This document shows, in pieces, positions 48,409 through 57,432 of a stretch of DNA of 64,000 nucleotides (positions within the stretch are counted from its first letter, which is position 1; the number at the start of each line of letters is the position of its first letter). Location of the stretch: NCBI GenBank assembly GCA_938003835.1, contig CALKXJ010000012.1:248001-312000 (forward strand), read 5' to 3'. Below the pieces are notes generated by a model. The model saw only the letters and a program-made list of their open reading frames with translations. It was not told where the DNA came from and did not search any database. Made by a program: the position numbers and the translations under genes. This DNA is from an uncultured Bryobacteraceae bacterium (GTDB taxonomy: Bacteria > Acidobacteriota > Terriglobia > Bryobacterales > Bryobacteraceae).

Positions 48409-49495
48409 AGGCGAGGGCCTCGATGGCGTCCTGGCGGGCGGCCTTCCAGCCGGGATAGGCGGCGCCGATCAGCGCCCCGGCGAGCGCGATTCCGGTCGCG
48501 ATCGGCCACCACTCGGGAACCGTTTTCTGCGTCAGCGAGGCGGGAATGAAGGTCATCACCGCCCAGCGCGTGCCGAAGCTCAGCACAATGCCGAGCAGGG
48601 AGCCGGCCAAAGTGAGCAGCGCCGTCTCGCGCAGCAGGATGTTGAGGATGTAAGCGGGCGAGGCGCCGAGCGACTTCAGGATCCCCACCTCGCGCGTGCG
48701 CTCGAGCACCGCCGTGTACAGCGACAGGAAGACCACCAGAAAGCCCACCACCACCGACAGGCCGATGATGACGTGAATGAAGGCCCGCAGGCCGGGCACG
48801 TTGCTTACCGAAAACAGCGAGGTGAACTCCTCGATCGAGTAGATCTGGTAGTCCTTGAGCTGGGCCTTGAGCGAATCGATCACCTTTTGCGTGTTGGCCG
48901 GATCGTCGAGCTTCAAATAGGCCTGGGTGAGCTTGCCGGTGTTGCCCGTCAGTTCCTGAAGCGTGCGGAGCGGCACGATCAGGCGCGCCAGCTTGCCCGG
49001 CTCGACCACGCCCCGCACATACCAGTCGCGGTTCATGATCCGGATCGTCTGGCCAACGCGAATGTTCTCCTGGCGGGCGTAGCGCTCGTCGACGATGATG
49101 TCGTCGGGACCCTGGAACGGCCCGCCCTCGAGGAACTTGAACCCGCCGCACATGCGCGAGAACTCTTCGAAATCCAGACCCGTCACCGTGTTGACGCCGC
49201 CGATCGGGTGAGCCACCGAGCCGGTGGCGATCACCACGTGCGGTTGCTTGCGGAAAAACTCCAGGATCTTCTCCGGCATCGGGGCCGAGCTCAGCCCGAT
49301 CACGGCGGAGCCCGGCGGCCGGACCCAGATGTCGGCGCCCGCGCCGCGCGCCCGCCGGGCCGAGTCTTCCAGCATGCCTTCGCTCAGACCCACCACGGTC
49401 AGCATCATCGTGACCTCGACGCCGATGGCCAGGATGCTCAATGCGGTGCGGACGGGACGGTGCTTCAAGTTTTCAAGGACGAGTTTATTCAGCAA
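48401..49495 (-). CDS. ABC transporter permease (FtsX/MacB fold)
   Basis: 364 residues: TM1 (about 17-37, TALSILAIGVEVTMMLTVV), a periplasmic MacB_PCD domain (about 45-245) and the C-terminal three-TM FtsX domain (GFLVVFLSLYTAVLERTREVG). The coupling helix ERTREVGILKSLGAS contacts the ATPase encoded next. The TTG start lacks a convincing ribosome-binding site, so the true start could differ by a few residues. Works with the following ATP-binding protein. Confidence 0.92.
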   Translation of the reverse strand: MLNKLVLENLKHRPVRTALSILAIGVEVTMMLTVVGLSEGMLEDSARRARGAGADIWVRPPGSAVIGLSSAPMPEKILEFFRKQPHVVIATGSVAHPIGGVNTVTGLDFEEFSRMCGGFKFLEGGPFQGPDDIIVDERYARQENIRVGQTIRIMNRDWYVRGVVEPGKLARLIVPLRTLQELTGNTGKLTQAYLKLDDPANTQKVIDSLKAQLKDYQIYSIEEFTSLFSVSNVPGLRAFIHVIIGLSVVVGFLVVFLSLYTAVLERTREVGILKSLGASPAYILNILLRETALLTLAGSLLGIVLSFGTRWAVMTFIPASLTQKTVPEWWPIATGIALAGALIGAAYPGWKAARQDAIEALAYE

Positions 49496-49587
49496 ATCGG
49501 GTGCTCGCGGGAACTACTCTTTCATCGTAGCGGAAAAACCGCCGGCACCCGGTGCTGTTTCAACGCGCCGGTCCGGCGCCGGCAGGA

Positions 49588-49593
49588 TAGACT
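49588..49593 (+). promoter_or_regulatory. TAGACT -10 eight bases before a GTG start
   Basis: GATAGACT ends eight bases before the GTG at 49602, no Shine-Dalgarno between. Supports the small membrane-protein gene and a leaderless transcript. Confidence 0.4.
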
Positions 49594-49601
49594 GAAGGGT
49601 C

Positions 49602-49907
49602 GTGGTGACGCGGTTTCTGATTCTGCGCCTGGTGCTCGGCCTGATGTGCATCGCCTTCGCCCATTTTCTCGGCCGTTCGATCCGGCGCGGACCGCAGCCG
49701 GGCCGCCGGGGTCTCGGACCGACAAGCTGGGCCTTGCGGACCTTGCTGGCCGGAGCGGCGATCACCTGGCAGGTCGGCATCGACACGCTCGCCGCGGCGG
49801 TCTACGGGCTGGCTCTGGCCGCGGCGGCCGCCGGCTATTCTCTGGCAGGCAAGCCGCCCAAGCCGCCCGAGGATCTCACCCGGCAGATGTTTCCCGACAA
49901 GGACTGA
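49602..49907 (+). CDS. Small two-helix membrane protein
   Basis: 101 residues, GTG start. Two hydrophobic stretches (about 7-24 and 45-82, rich in Ala/Leu) flank a Gly/Arg/Pro loop; the short tail KPPKPPEDLTRQMFPDKD is cytoplasmic or periplasmic. No family recognised. The separate -10 element and codon-position composition like its neighbours favour a real gene; it diverges from the ABC permease and ends seven bases before the convergent hemQ stop. Confidence 0.55.
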   Translation: MVTRFLILRLVLGLMCIAFAHFLGRSIRRGPQPGRRGLGPTSWALRTLLAGAAITWQVGIDTLAAAVYGLALAAAAAGYSLAGKPPKPPEDLTRQMFPDKD

Positions 49908-49914
49908 CGGCCGC

Positions 49915-50769
49915 TCAGCGGACCAGCAGGGATGCCAGCTCCGGGGCCGCCACGCGCCGGCCGACGTAGAACGGCCCGAACAGCGCGTAGACGGCGCTGG
50001 CCTCGTCGAAGCGCATCTCGTAAATCAGCCTCTTGAAGACGAGCGGGTCGTCGGCGAACAGATCCACGCCCCACTCCCAGTCATCCAGGCCGATCGAGCC
50101 GGAGATGATCTGCTTGACCTGGTCGGCGTACTTGCGTCCGGCCTCGCCGTGCTCGTGCATCATGCGGCGCCGCTCCCCGATCGAGACCTCGTACCAGTTC
50201 TTGGACTCGCCCCGCCGCCGGTCCATCGGATAGAAGCAGATGAAGCGGCGCGGGGGGATCTCCGGCCATAGGCGCGGCGCCATGGCGCGCTGCTGGCGCT
50301 CGAGCGTCTCCTCGACCTCCCGGACCCATTCCTCGGAGCCCGGCGTGACGCCGCGGTCGGCCAGAGCGGCGTACAGCCGCACGCTCGACTCATACAGGCT
50401 CAGCTCGACGACCGAGACAAATGAGCTGACCGGTTCCAGAAAGTCGAACAGCCGCAGGTTGGCCAGCTCGAGCTCGGCGGCGTGAAGTTCGTCGAAGCTG
50501 CGGCGGAAGTGCACGAGCATCAGATCCGCCTTGTGCCCCAGAATCTGATAGAGCGCGCTCTGGCGCTCGCCGGGCGGCTCCAGGGCTCCTAACCAGCCGG
50601 CCGCTTCGTGTGCGATCTCGCGGCGCATCTCAGCCGCCAGAGCCTTCCACTCGCTCCAGCGCAGGCGCAGCATCTGATGCAGGAGGCTTGCGCCCTCAAG
50701 CGTCAGCGGGACCGCGGGATTGGTCGGAAGCACCTTGGGGGCAGGCATCCCCGCACTTGTCTCTGCCAT
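49915..50769 (-). CDS. hemQ: HemQ: coproheme decarboxylase (chlorite-dismutase family)
   Basis: 284 residues with about 30 extra at the N-terminus. This family member decarboxylates coproheme to heme b in the coproporphyrin-dependent pathway. Visible: the catalytic-Tyr segment CFYPMDRRR with NWYE after it, the proximal His in RRMMHEHGEAGRKYADQV, and the signature SIGLDDWEWGVDLFADDP then YEMRFDEASAVYALFGPFYVG. The chlorite-dismutase distal Arg-type pocket was not seen. A TACAAT -10 sits eight bases before the ATG. No other heme gene is adjacent. Confidence 0.92.
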   Translation of the reverse strand: MAETSAGMPAPKVLPTNPAVPLTLEGASLLHQMLRLRWSEWKALAAEMRREIAHEAAGWLGALEPPGERQSALYQILGHKADLMLVHFRRSFDELHAAELELANLRLFDFLEPVSSFVSVVELSLYESSVRLYAALADRGVTPGSEEWVREVEETLERQQRAMAPRLWPEIPPRRFICFYPMDRRRGESKNWYEVSIGERRRMMHEHGEAGRKYADQVKQIISGSIGLDDWEWGVDLFADDPLVFKRLIYEMRFDEASAVYALFGPFYVGRRVAAPELASLLVR

Positions 50770-50777
50770 TAAGACTC

Positions 50778-50783
50778 ATTGTA
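50778..50783 (-). promoter_or_regulatory. TACAAT -10 eight bases before the hemQ start
   Basis: Reverse-strand GCTACAAT ends eight bases before the ATG at 50769, with no Shine-Dalgarno. A leaderless hemQ mRNA is predicted. Confidence 0.45.
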
Positions 50784-50814
50784 GCCCGCCCTCGCCCGCC
50801 GGCCCCGCTCGGCA

Positions 50815-51597
50815 CTATCGCAGGCGCCATTCGCGGCAGTGCACGCGTGCCGCGCTGCCGCGCACGGCGAGCGCGCCGACAAACTCCGGCGCGGGCTCGA
50901 GCGGATACAACCACCAGCGGCCGGACTCGCTGGGGGTGAACGGCGTCTCGAGGATGCGTGCCTCGCGGGCTGCGAGCGACACAGAAAAGCGGTTCAGGCC
51001 GAACGGCAGACCCTCGCCCCAGGCTTTGAGCAGCGCTTCCTTGCGGGTCCAGCAGCGGAAGAAGGCGCGCACCCGCTCCGCTTGCGGTATTGCCCGCAGC
51101 GCCGCGGCTTCCTTGGGGGAGAAGAACCGCCCGGCAATGCCCTCGACGTCAATGTCCTCCCGGACGCGCTCGACGTCCACGCCTACCGGGCGGCGCCAGG
51201 CTACGGCGTAGAGGGCCAGCCCGTGCGAATGGGCTAGGTTGAACTCCAGGCCGGCCCCGGCGTCCTCGAGCGCCGGCTTGCCCTTGGCCGAATAGCGAAA
51301 GCGCAGCGCCTCCGGAGGCGCTCCCCGATAGGCGGCCAAAATCTGGCGGAGCAGGCCCCGGGCGGCGACGAACCGCTCGCGATCCCGCTCGAGGACGAAC
51401 CGCCCGGCGCGCGCGCGTTCTTCGGCGGCGAGAGTTCGCTCGAGGCGGGCCAGCTCCTCCGCGGCCAGATCCAGCGCGGCGCACCAGACGTCGATGCCCT
51501 CTTCGCCGCGGATGGCTTGCTCCGGGCCGGCCGCCGGCCACAGGATTACCGGACGGGCCCGAGTGCCGCCTTTACTCGAGAGCCGTTCCCTGGCCAC
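50815..51597 (-). CDS. 4'-phosphopantetheinyl transferase (Sfp-type)
   Basis: 260 residues. Transfers phosphopantetheine from CoA to a carrier-protein serine. Hallmarks: RRPVGVDVERVREDID (Mg-binding Asp and Glu), FFSPKEAAALRAI and FFRCWTRKEALLKAWGEGL (the W-x-x-K-E-A-x-x-K core). The N-terminal half pairs with the C-terminal half in the pseudo-dimer typical of Sfp-type rather than AcpS-type enzymes. No polyketide or peptide synthetase is in the window. It overlaps the 3' end of the small coiled-coil gene by 26 bases. Confidence 0.92.
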   Translation of the reverse strand: MARERLSSKGGTRARPVILWPAAGPEQAIRGEEGIDVWCAALDLAAEELARLERTLAAEERARAGRFVLERDRERFVAARGLLRQILAAYRGAPPEALRFRYSAKGKPALEDAGAGLEFNLAHSHGLALYAVAWRRPVGVDVERVREDIDVEGIAGRFFSPKEAAALRAIPQAERVRAFFRCWTRKEALLKAWGEGLPFGLNRFSVSLAAREARILETPFTPSESGRWWLYPLEPAPEFVGALAVRGSAARVHCREWRLR

Positions 51598-51877
51598 GCT
51601 CCGTCGCCGCGGAAGCCCGCTCCTCGAGAAGAAGCCGGCGGAGCAACCGCAGGTCGTTCAGGATGCGCCGGCTGCGTTTGATGTGAAACTCCAGCCGGCT
51701 CAGGTTGTGGGCCACCAGGCGCAGGGCCTGTTCGCGGCGTTCGGCCCGGTTGCGCACGGCGCGCTCGATGTCGGCATCGACCTCCTGGCGGACCTCTCCG
51801 ATGGTCTCGAGCAGCAGTTCGATGTATTGATGGGTGTCCTCGATGCTATCGAAGGGCGTCTCCGGCCGGTAGGACAT
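51572..51877 (-). CDS. Small coiled-coil protein
   Basis: 101 residues, strongly helical with heptad-like leucines and many Arg/Glu pairs (HQYIELLLETIGEVRQEVD; LVAHNLSRLEFHIKRSRRIL). No enzyme motif, signal or membrane helix. A consensus TATAAT lies 24 bases before the ATG. Its 3' end overlaps the PPTase gene by 26 bases, and the pair is likely co-expressed. Function unknown. Confidence 0.65.
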   Translation of the reverse strand: MSYRPETPFDSIEDTHQYIELLLETIGEVRQEVDADIERAVRNRAERREQALRLVAHNLSRLEFHIKRSRRILNDLRLLRRLLLEERASAATERGQGTALE

Positions 51878-51901
51878 AGGCGCCGTAGTGCGGCTGATGC
51901 G

Positions 51902-51907
51902 ATTATA
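51902..51907 (-). promoter_or_regulatory. TATAAT -10 of the coiled-coil/PPTase pair
   Basis: Reverse-strand consensus TATAAT, 24 bases before the ATG at 51877; the -35 is poor. The leader would be under 20 bases, leaving room for a ribosome-binding site, though none is obvious. Confidence 0.4.
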
Positions 51908-51972
51908 GCCGTTTTTCGCCCGAGTGGAACTTCGGCTTGGGTTCCTCTAGGATAGCGAGGCGGAGACCTGTT

Positions 51973-53553
51973 TTGAGAATCTCGCGCTCGCTGGCGATTC
52001 CCCCGTTCGCGCTGGCGCTCCTGCTGGCGCAGTTCCGCGAATCGGGCCTCGAGGAGCTCTCCGCGCGCCTGGAGCTGGCCACGCGCCCCGAAATGCCCGT
52101 GCGCGTCTACCTGTTCAAGGACGGCCGGCCCTTCCGGCTGAGCCCGGTCCAGGCGCTGCTTCCGCTGCGCGTCGACACCTTCTATCGCGAGCGAATCTGG
52201 TACGCCGGTGCCGCCCCGGAGACCCTGGAGGTCACCTGCCGCGACTTCTCCCACTTCATTCTCCTTGCCGGGCGCGGCACGTTCCACCTGCCGGCCGGCC
52301 AGTACCGGCTGGAGGCCTTTCGCGGACTGTTCTATGTGCCGGCGACGGCGGAGTTCGAACTCAAGGCCGGCGAGAGCCGCCGCGTCGAACTCGCGATGGA
52401 GAACTGGGCGGGCGAGGAGGCCGACCGGTGGCTGGCCGGTGACGACCACATCCACCTCACGCGCGCCCCGGCCGATGACAACGTCCTGCTCGGCTGGCTC
52501 GAGGCGGAGGATCTCGAGGTGGCGAACTTCCTCCAGCTCCAGCGGCAGATGGACGCCGCCGTGCAGTACGCCTTCGGCGAAGAGGGCCAGGCACGGCGCG
52601 GGCGGTACGTCATCCGGCCGGGCCACGAATCGCGGAGCGAGTTTTACGGCCACGTCAACATCCTCGGCCCGCGCCGGCTCATCCGCCCGCTGAGCGTCGG
52701 CTCGATGTACGCCAATTCGCCCGAAGCCTGGCCGCAGCCGGCCGTGCTGTTCGCCGAGGCCCGCAAGCTCGGCGCCACGGTCGGCTACGCGCACCTGGAC
52801 GGCGGCATGAAGCATTCGACGCTGCTCATGGATCTGGCGCTCGGCACGATCGACTTTATCGAGGTCTTCCAGTTCGGCGTGCTGAAGACCGAGCCCTGGT
52901 ACGAGCTGCTGAACGCCGGCTTCCGCGTCACCGGCATCGCCGGCTCGGATTTCCCGGTGGGGCTCAACCGGCCCGAGGAGTGGCCTCGGCTGGTGCCCTT
53001 GCTCGGGCCGGAGCGGACGCTCGTGCGCTCGCGCGGCGGCTCGCCTTACCAGGACTGGGCCGAAGGCGTGCGCCGTGGCGAGGCCATGGTCACGAACGGG
53101 CCGCTGGTGCTCCTCGAGGCGGACCCTGCGCGCTCCGCCGTCAAGGCCGTGGCGCGCTACTGGCGGCCGCTCGAGGCGCTCGAGATCGTCCGCAACGGCG
53201 AGGTCGTAGCCAGGGCCGAAGGCGACGCCAAGCGAACGGCGCTCGAGCTTGCCGCCAGCGTCGACTGCCCGGAAAGCTGCTGGGTGGCGGCCCGGGCGCG
53301 GGCGACGCACCAGGCCGGGGAGCCGGAGCTTCAGGGGCATACGCACGTGGTCTGGTGGCTGCGCGACGGGCGCGAGGTGAATGCGGGCGGGGCCCGCGAG
53401 CGCCTGGCGGCGCGCTGGGCCGCCGAGATCGAGTATTATCGCTCTGCCGGCCTGCGCTTCCCCGACGAGACGAAGCGGCGCGAGTTCTTCGAGGCGGCCG
53501 AGCGGGCCCTGGCCCGGCTGCGCGAGCCCGTCTGGAGGCGGCATGCCGATTGA
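51973..53553 (+). CDS. CehA/McbA-family metallohydrolase, exported
   Basis: 526 residues from the TTG at 51973 (GGAG seven bases before), which begins a clean signal peptide (RISRSLAIPPFALALLLAQ); the TTG at 51937 would add 12 residues. The metal site typical of PHP-related CehA/McbA proteins is visible: GDDHIHLTRAP, GYAHLDGGMKH and GIAGSDFPVGLN. A beta-sandwich N-terminal part (about 30-150) precedes it. The C-terminal part is beta-rich and ends in a charged helix. It overlaps the GNAT gene by 11 bases. Substrate unknown. Confidence 0.85.
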   Translation: MRISRSLAIPPFALALLLAQFRESGLEELSARLELATRPEMPVRVYLFKDGRPFRLSPVQALLPLRVDTFYRERIWYAGAAPETLEVTCRDFSHFILLAGRGTFHLPAGQYRLEAFRGLFYVPATAEFELKAGESRRVELAMENWAGEEADRWLAGDDHIHLTRAPADDNVLLGWLEAEDLEVANFLQLQRQMDAAVQYAFGEEGQARRGRYVIRPGHESRSEFYGHVNILGPRRLIRPLSVGSMYANSPEAWPQPAVLFAEARKLGATVGYAHLDGGMKHSTLLMDLALGTIDFIEVFQFGVLKTEPWYELLNAGFRVTGIAGSDFPVGLNRPEEWPRLVPLLGPERTLVRSRGGSPYQDWAEGVRRGEAMVTNGPLVLLEADPARSAVKAVARYWRPLEALEIVRNGEVVARAEGDAKRTALELAASVDCPESCWVAARARATHQAGEPELQGHTHVVWWLRDGREVNAGGARERLAARWAAEIEYYRSAGLRFPDETKRREFFEAAERALARLREPVWRRHAD

Positions 53554-54358
53554 GCAGCCGCGGGCGGCTTTGCTGGACTATCAAATCGTCGAACGCAACC
53601 TGCGGCGCTCGCTCGAGTGCTATGCGCTGGCCACCGGGCGGGGAGAGATCCGGCGCATGCCCGGCGTGCTGATCGCCAGCGCCAACACCTCGACGCCCGT
53701 CTTCAACTCGGCTGCCCTCACCGGGCCGCCCGTCACCGACCCGGTGGAGCTCGATCGCCGGCTGATGATCGCCAAGGTCTTCTTCGAGGCGCGCGGCCTC
53801 GCCTGGTGTTTCTGGCTGTGCCAGGAGCTGCTCGAGCCGGCCGTACGCGCCCGCGCCCGAGCAGTCTTCGAGCGACGGCGCCTCTATCTCGCCTCGGAGT
53901 GCCCGGGAATGCTGGCCGAGGGCGTTCCTCCATTGGGGCGGCCCCTGCCGCCGCTGGAATGCCGGCGCGTGGCGGGCGCGCGTGAGCGGCGCGATTTCTC
54001 GCTCATCACGGCCGCCAGCTTCCGGCTCCCCCCCGAGGCGACGCGCGAGATCTACGAGCCGGAGCGGATCTGGGAATCCGGCTTTGTCGCCTGGGTGGGG
54101 TATCTGGAGGGCCGGGCGGTGGGGACGGTGGCCACCGTGAGCGTCGAAGACGCCATCGGCCTCTACAGCGTGGCCACGCTGCCCGAGTTTCGCGGCCGCG
54201 GCATTGGCGAGGCCCTGGTCCGCCATGCGGTGGAGCAGGCGCGGGCCGAGACGGGACTTGAGCGGGTTGTCTTGCAGTCCAGCCGCGAGGGCGAGCCGCT
54301 GTACCGGCGCTTAGGCTTTCGCCCAGTAAGCCGTTTTGCTATTTTCCTTTCGGACTGA
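53543..54358 (+). CDS. GNAT-family N-acetyltransferase
   Basis: 271 residues from the ATG at 53543 with GGAGG five bases upstream. The N-terminal 110 residues are a helical, GNAT-like half of uncertain role. The active GNAT fold is C-terminal (about 160-271): GLYSVATLPEFRGRGIGEAL holds the acetyl-CoA loop (RGRGIG) and LQSSREGEPLYRRLGF the strand-5/7 region. Cytoplasmic; substrate unknown. The neighbouring RNA methyltransferase starts one base after its stop codon. Confidence 0.85.
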   Translation: MPIEQPRAALLDYQIVERNLRRSLECYALATGRGEIRRMPGVLIASANTSTPVFNSAALTGPPVTDPVELDRRLMIAKVFFEARGLAWCFWLCQELLEPAVRARARAVFERRRLYLASECPGMLAEGVPPLGRPLPPLECRRVAGARERRDFSLITAASFRLPPEATREIYEPERIWESGFVAWVGYLEGRAVGTVATVSVEDAIGLYSVATLPEFRGRGIGEALVRHAVEQARAETGLERVVLQSSREGEPLYRRLGFRPVSRFAIFLSD

Positions 54359-54359
54359 G

Positions 54360-54923
54360 ATGGAGCGGCTTCCCTTCCGGGCGACCGCCGCTGCGGCGCG
54401 CTACGACGGCGTCAAGCCGCTGCCGGTCACTGCGGTGGCGGAAAACTTCCGGAGCCTGTACAACGTGGGCGCGCTGTTTCGCGCCGCCGACGGCGCCGGC
54501 GTCGAGCGGCTGGTGCTGGTGGGCATCACCGGCCGGCCTCCGGACCGCGGCATCGCCAAGACGGCGCTCGGCGCCGAGGAGCACGTGGCCTGGGAATATG
54601 CCGCAGAGGTGGCCGAGCCGCTCGAGCGGCTGCGGGCGCAGGGCTACGAAATCGCCGCCGTCGAGACCGGGCGGCATGCCGTCGATCTGTTCGACTGGGC
54701 GCCCCGCTTCCCGGTGTGTGTGATCTTCGGCAACGAACTTTCGGGCGTGAGCGAGGCGGCGCTCGAGCGCGCCGACGTCCAAGTGGCGATCCCGATGCTG
54801 GGCTTCAAGGATTCGCTCAATGTCGCCACCGCCGCCGGGGTGGTGCTGTACGAGCTGCTGCGGAAACATCGGCGGGCGGTGGAGAAGCGCCCGCCCCTCA
54901 GCGCCCGCGGCCGGCGCCGGTGA
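54360..54923 (+). CDS. SpoU/TrmH-family RNA 2'-O-methyltransferase
   Basis: 187 residues (ATG at 54360). SPOUT knot enzyme using SAM. Motif 1 AENFRSLYNVGALFRAADG, motif 2 VCVIFGNELSGVSE, motif 3 VAIPMLGFKDSLNVATAAGV then VVLYELLRKH. It lacks an N-terminal RNA-binding domain, resembling the smaller TrmL/TrmH-type enzymes acting on tRNA; exact nucleotide cannot be read. Its last 26 bases overlap the convergent JAMM gene. Confidence 0.9.
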   Translation: MERLPFRATAAAARYDGVKPLPVTAVAENFRSLYNVGALFRAADGAGVERLVLVGITGRPPDRGIAKTALGAEEHVAWEYAAEVAEPLERLRAQGYEIAAVETGRHAVDLFDWAPRFPVCVIFGNELSGVSEAALERADVQVAIPMLGFKDSLNVATAAGVVLYELLRKHRRAVEKRPPLSARGRRR

Positions 54924-56115
54924 GACGCCGTTCGAGCTCCTGGATCTCCAGGCGAAGCCTTTTGGACCGGGCGATTTCGCGCTCGAGCTCGAGGCGCAAC
55001 AGGCCGATTTCGCGCTCCAGGCGGTCCACCTCAGCCGGGTCCTCGGCCGCAGGCGGCGGCCCGGGCGGCTCGCCGAGGAACCGCGTGCTGCCTTGAACCG
55101 GCGGCCCGCTCCGGCGCACCAGCTCCAAGTGAAACGCAACCTCGCCCGTGCGCCGGTAATATGTCAGGCTCCCGTTCCCCAGCTCCTCCGGCGACAGTTC
55201 AATGACGCGGCGCTCGCCGCCGTCTTCGATGGTGAGGGTCGCGCGGGAGGCGTCCCGGAGCAAGGCGGCCGAGCGGTCCCATTCGAGCACCAGCGCATCG
55301 GCCGACGGGCGGACGTCGAGGGCGATCGCGGCAGGCTGCGGCTGGGGGAGCAGGAGTGGTATGGCGACGAATGCTACCGCGCCGAGCAGGAAGGCCGCCG
55401 CCAGCGCAACGAGCAGGCTGCGCCGCATCGCCAGGCGCAGCGCGCCATGCGGGGAAGCCGCTCCCGGCTCGGGGGGCGGGGGCAGAGACGGCGCCTGCTC
55501 GCTTCTTGCCGGCGGCGCAGGGGGTGGCGCCGGGGCGAGCGAGGCCGGATCGAAGCCGACCGGCTGGGGCCGCAAGCCCGGCTCGATCACAAACTCCCGG
55601 TAAGAGCTCTCGGCGAGAATGGCGCCGTTCGGTTCGCGAAAGAAAAAGCCGGCACGAGCCGGCTCCTTGGGGTGCGGCTTCACCACCAGGGCCACCTGCC
55701 AAGGAGCGGGGAAGAACCGGTTGTAAACATCCAGGTCCGACTTCGTCAGGCAGATACCGTCGCGGGTGTGCGTGTGGAACCAGCCAAGCACCTCAAGGCC
55801 GCCCGGCGCCGGCTCTGATGCCAGGGAGCCGAGCAGTTGCCGGAGGGCCGCCTCGTCGTTGGCGGAGAGTTCGAAGCCGGGGCCGCGGGCGTGTTCGCAG
55901 GAAATCGGGCGCCAGTCGGTGATCGTCAGCTCGTCGCCCTCGCGCGTGCCGAGCAGCACGCCTCCGATCTCGAGACCGCGCCGGGGCACCTTCTCGAGCC
56001 CTTCCCGGGCCGCCCTGCCGATCGAGGCCAGAACCTCGGCAGCCGCGCGAATGCGGATCGGGCGGCCTTCCACGCTCCAGACGAATGTGCCCTCCGGCGC
56101 GGTCTCCTCAGGCAT
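54898..56115 (-). CDS. Membrane-anchored JAMM/MPN-domain protein with coiled-coil tail
   Basis: 405 residues: N-terminal JAB1/MPN metallopeptidase-type domain (about 20-170), a Pro/Ala-rich linker (about 180-225), one TM helix (about 229-251), a beta-rich segment (about 265-355) and a C-terminal coiled coil (about 365-400). The zinc-site pattern is visible: Glu49 (LEIGGVLLG), His114 and His116 (GWFHTHTRDG), Thr124 where Ser is usual, and Asp127. Spacing matches JAMM enzymes such as AMSH. Orientation suggests a cytoplasmic MPN domain. No ubiquitin-like, E1-like or E2-like gene is near. Protease or peptidase activity is inference. Confidence 0.82.
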   Translation of the reverse strand: MPEETAPEGTFVWSVEGRPIRIRAAAEVLASIGRAAREGLEKVPRRGLEIGGVLLGTREGDELTITDWRPISCEHARGPGFELSANDEAALRQLLGSLASEPAPGGLEVLGWFHTHTRDGICLTKSDLDVYNRFFPAPWQVALVVKPHPKEPARAGFFFREPNGAILAESSYREFVIEPGLRPQPVGFDPASLAPAPPPAPPARSEQAPSLPPPPEPGAASPHGALRLAMRRSLLVALAAAFLLGAVAFVAIPLLLPQPQPAAIALDVRPSADALVLEWDRSAALLRDASRATLTIEDGGERRVIELSPEELGNGSLTYYRRTGEVAFHLELVRRSGPPVQGSTRFLGEPPGPPPAAEDPAEVDRLEREIGLLRLELEREIARSKRLRLEIQELERRLTGAGRGR

Positions 56116-56178
56116 GGGCGTTTGCTTTCAGTTTCCTACACCGTTCTCGGGATGGCAACATCAGAAGTAGGTAGAGGA

Positions 56179-57429
<1,251 letters not shown>

Positions 57430-57432
57430 ACC

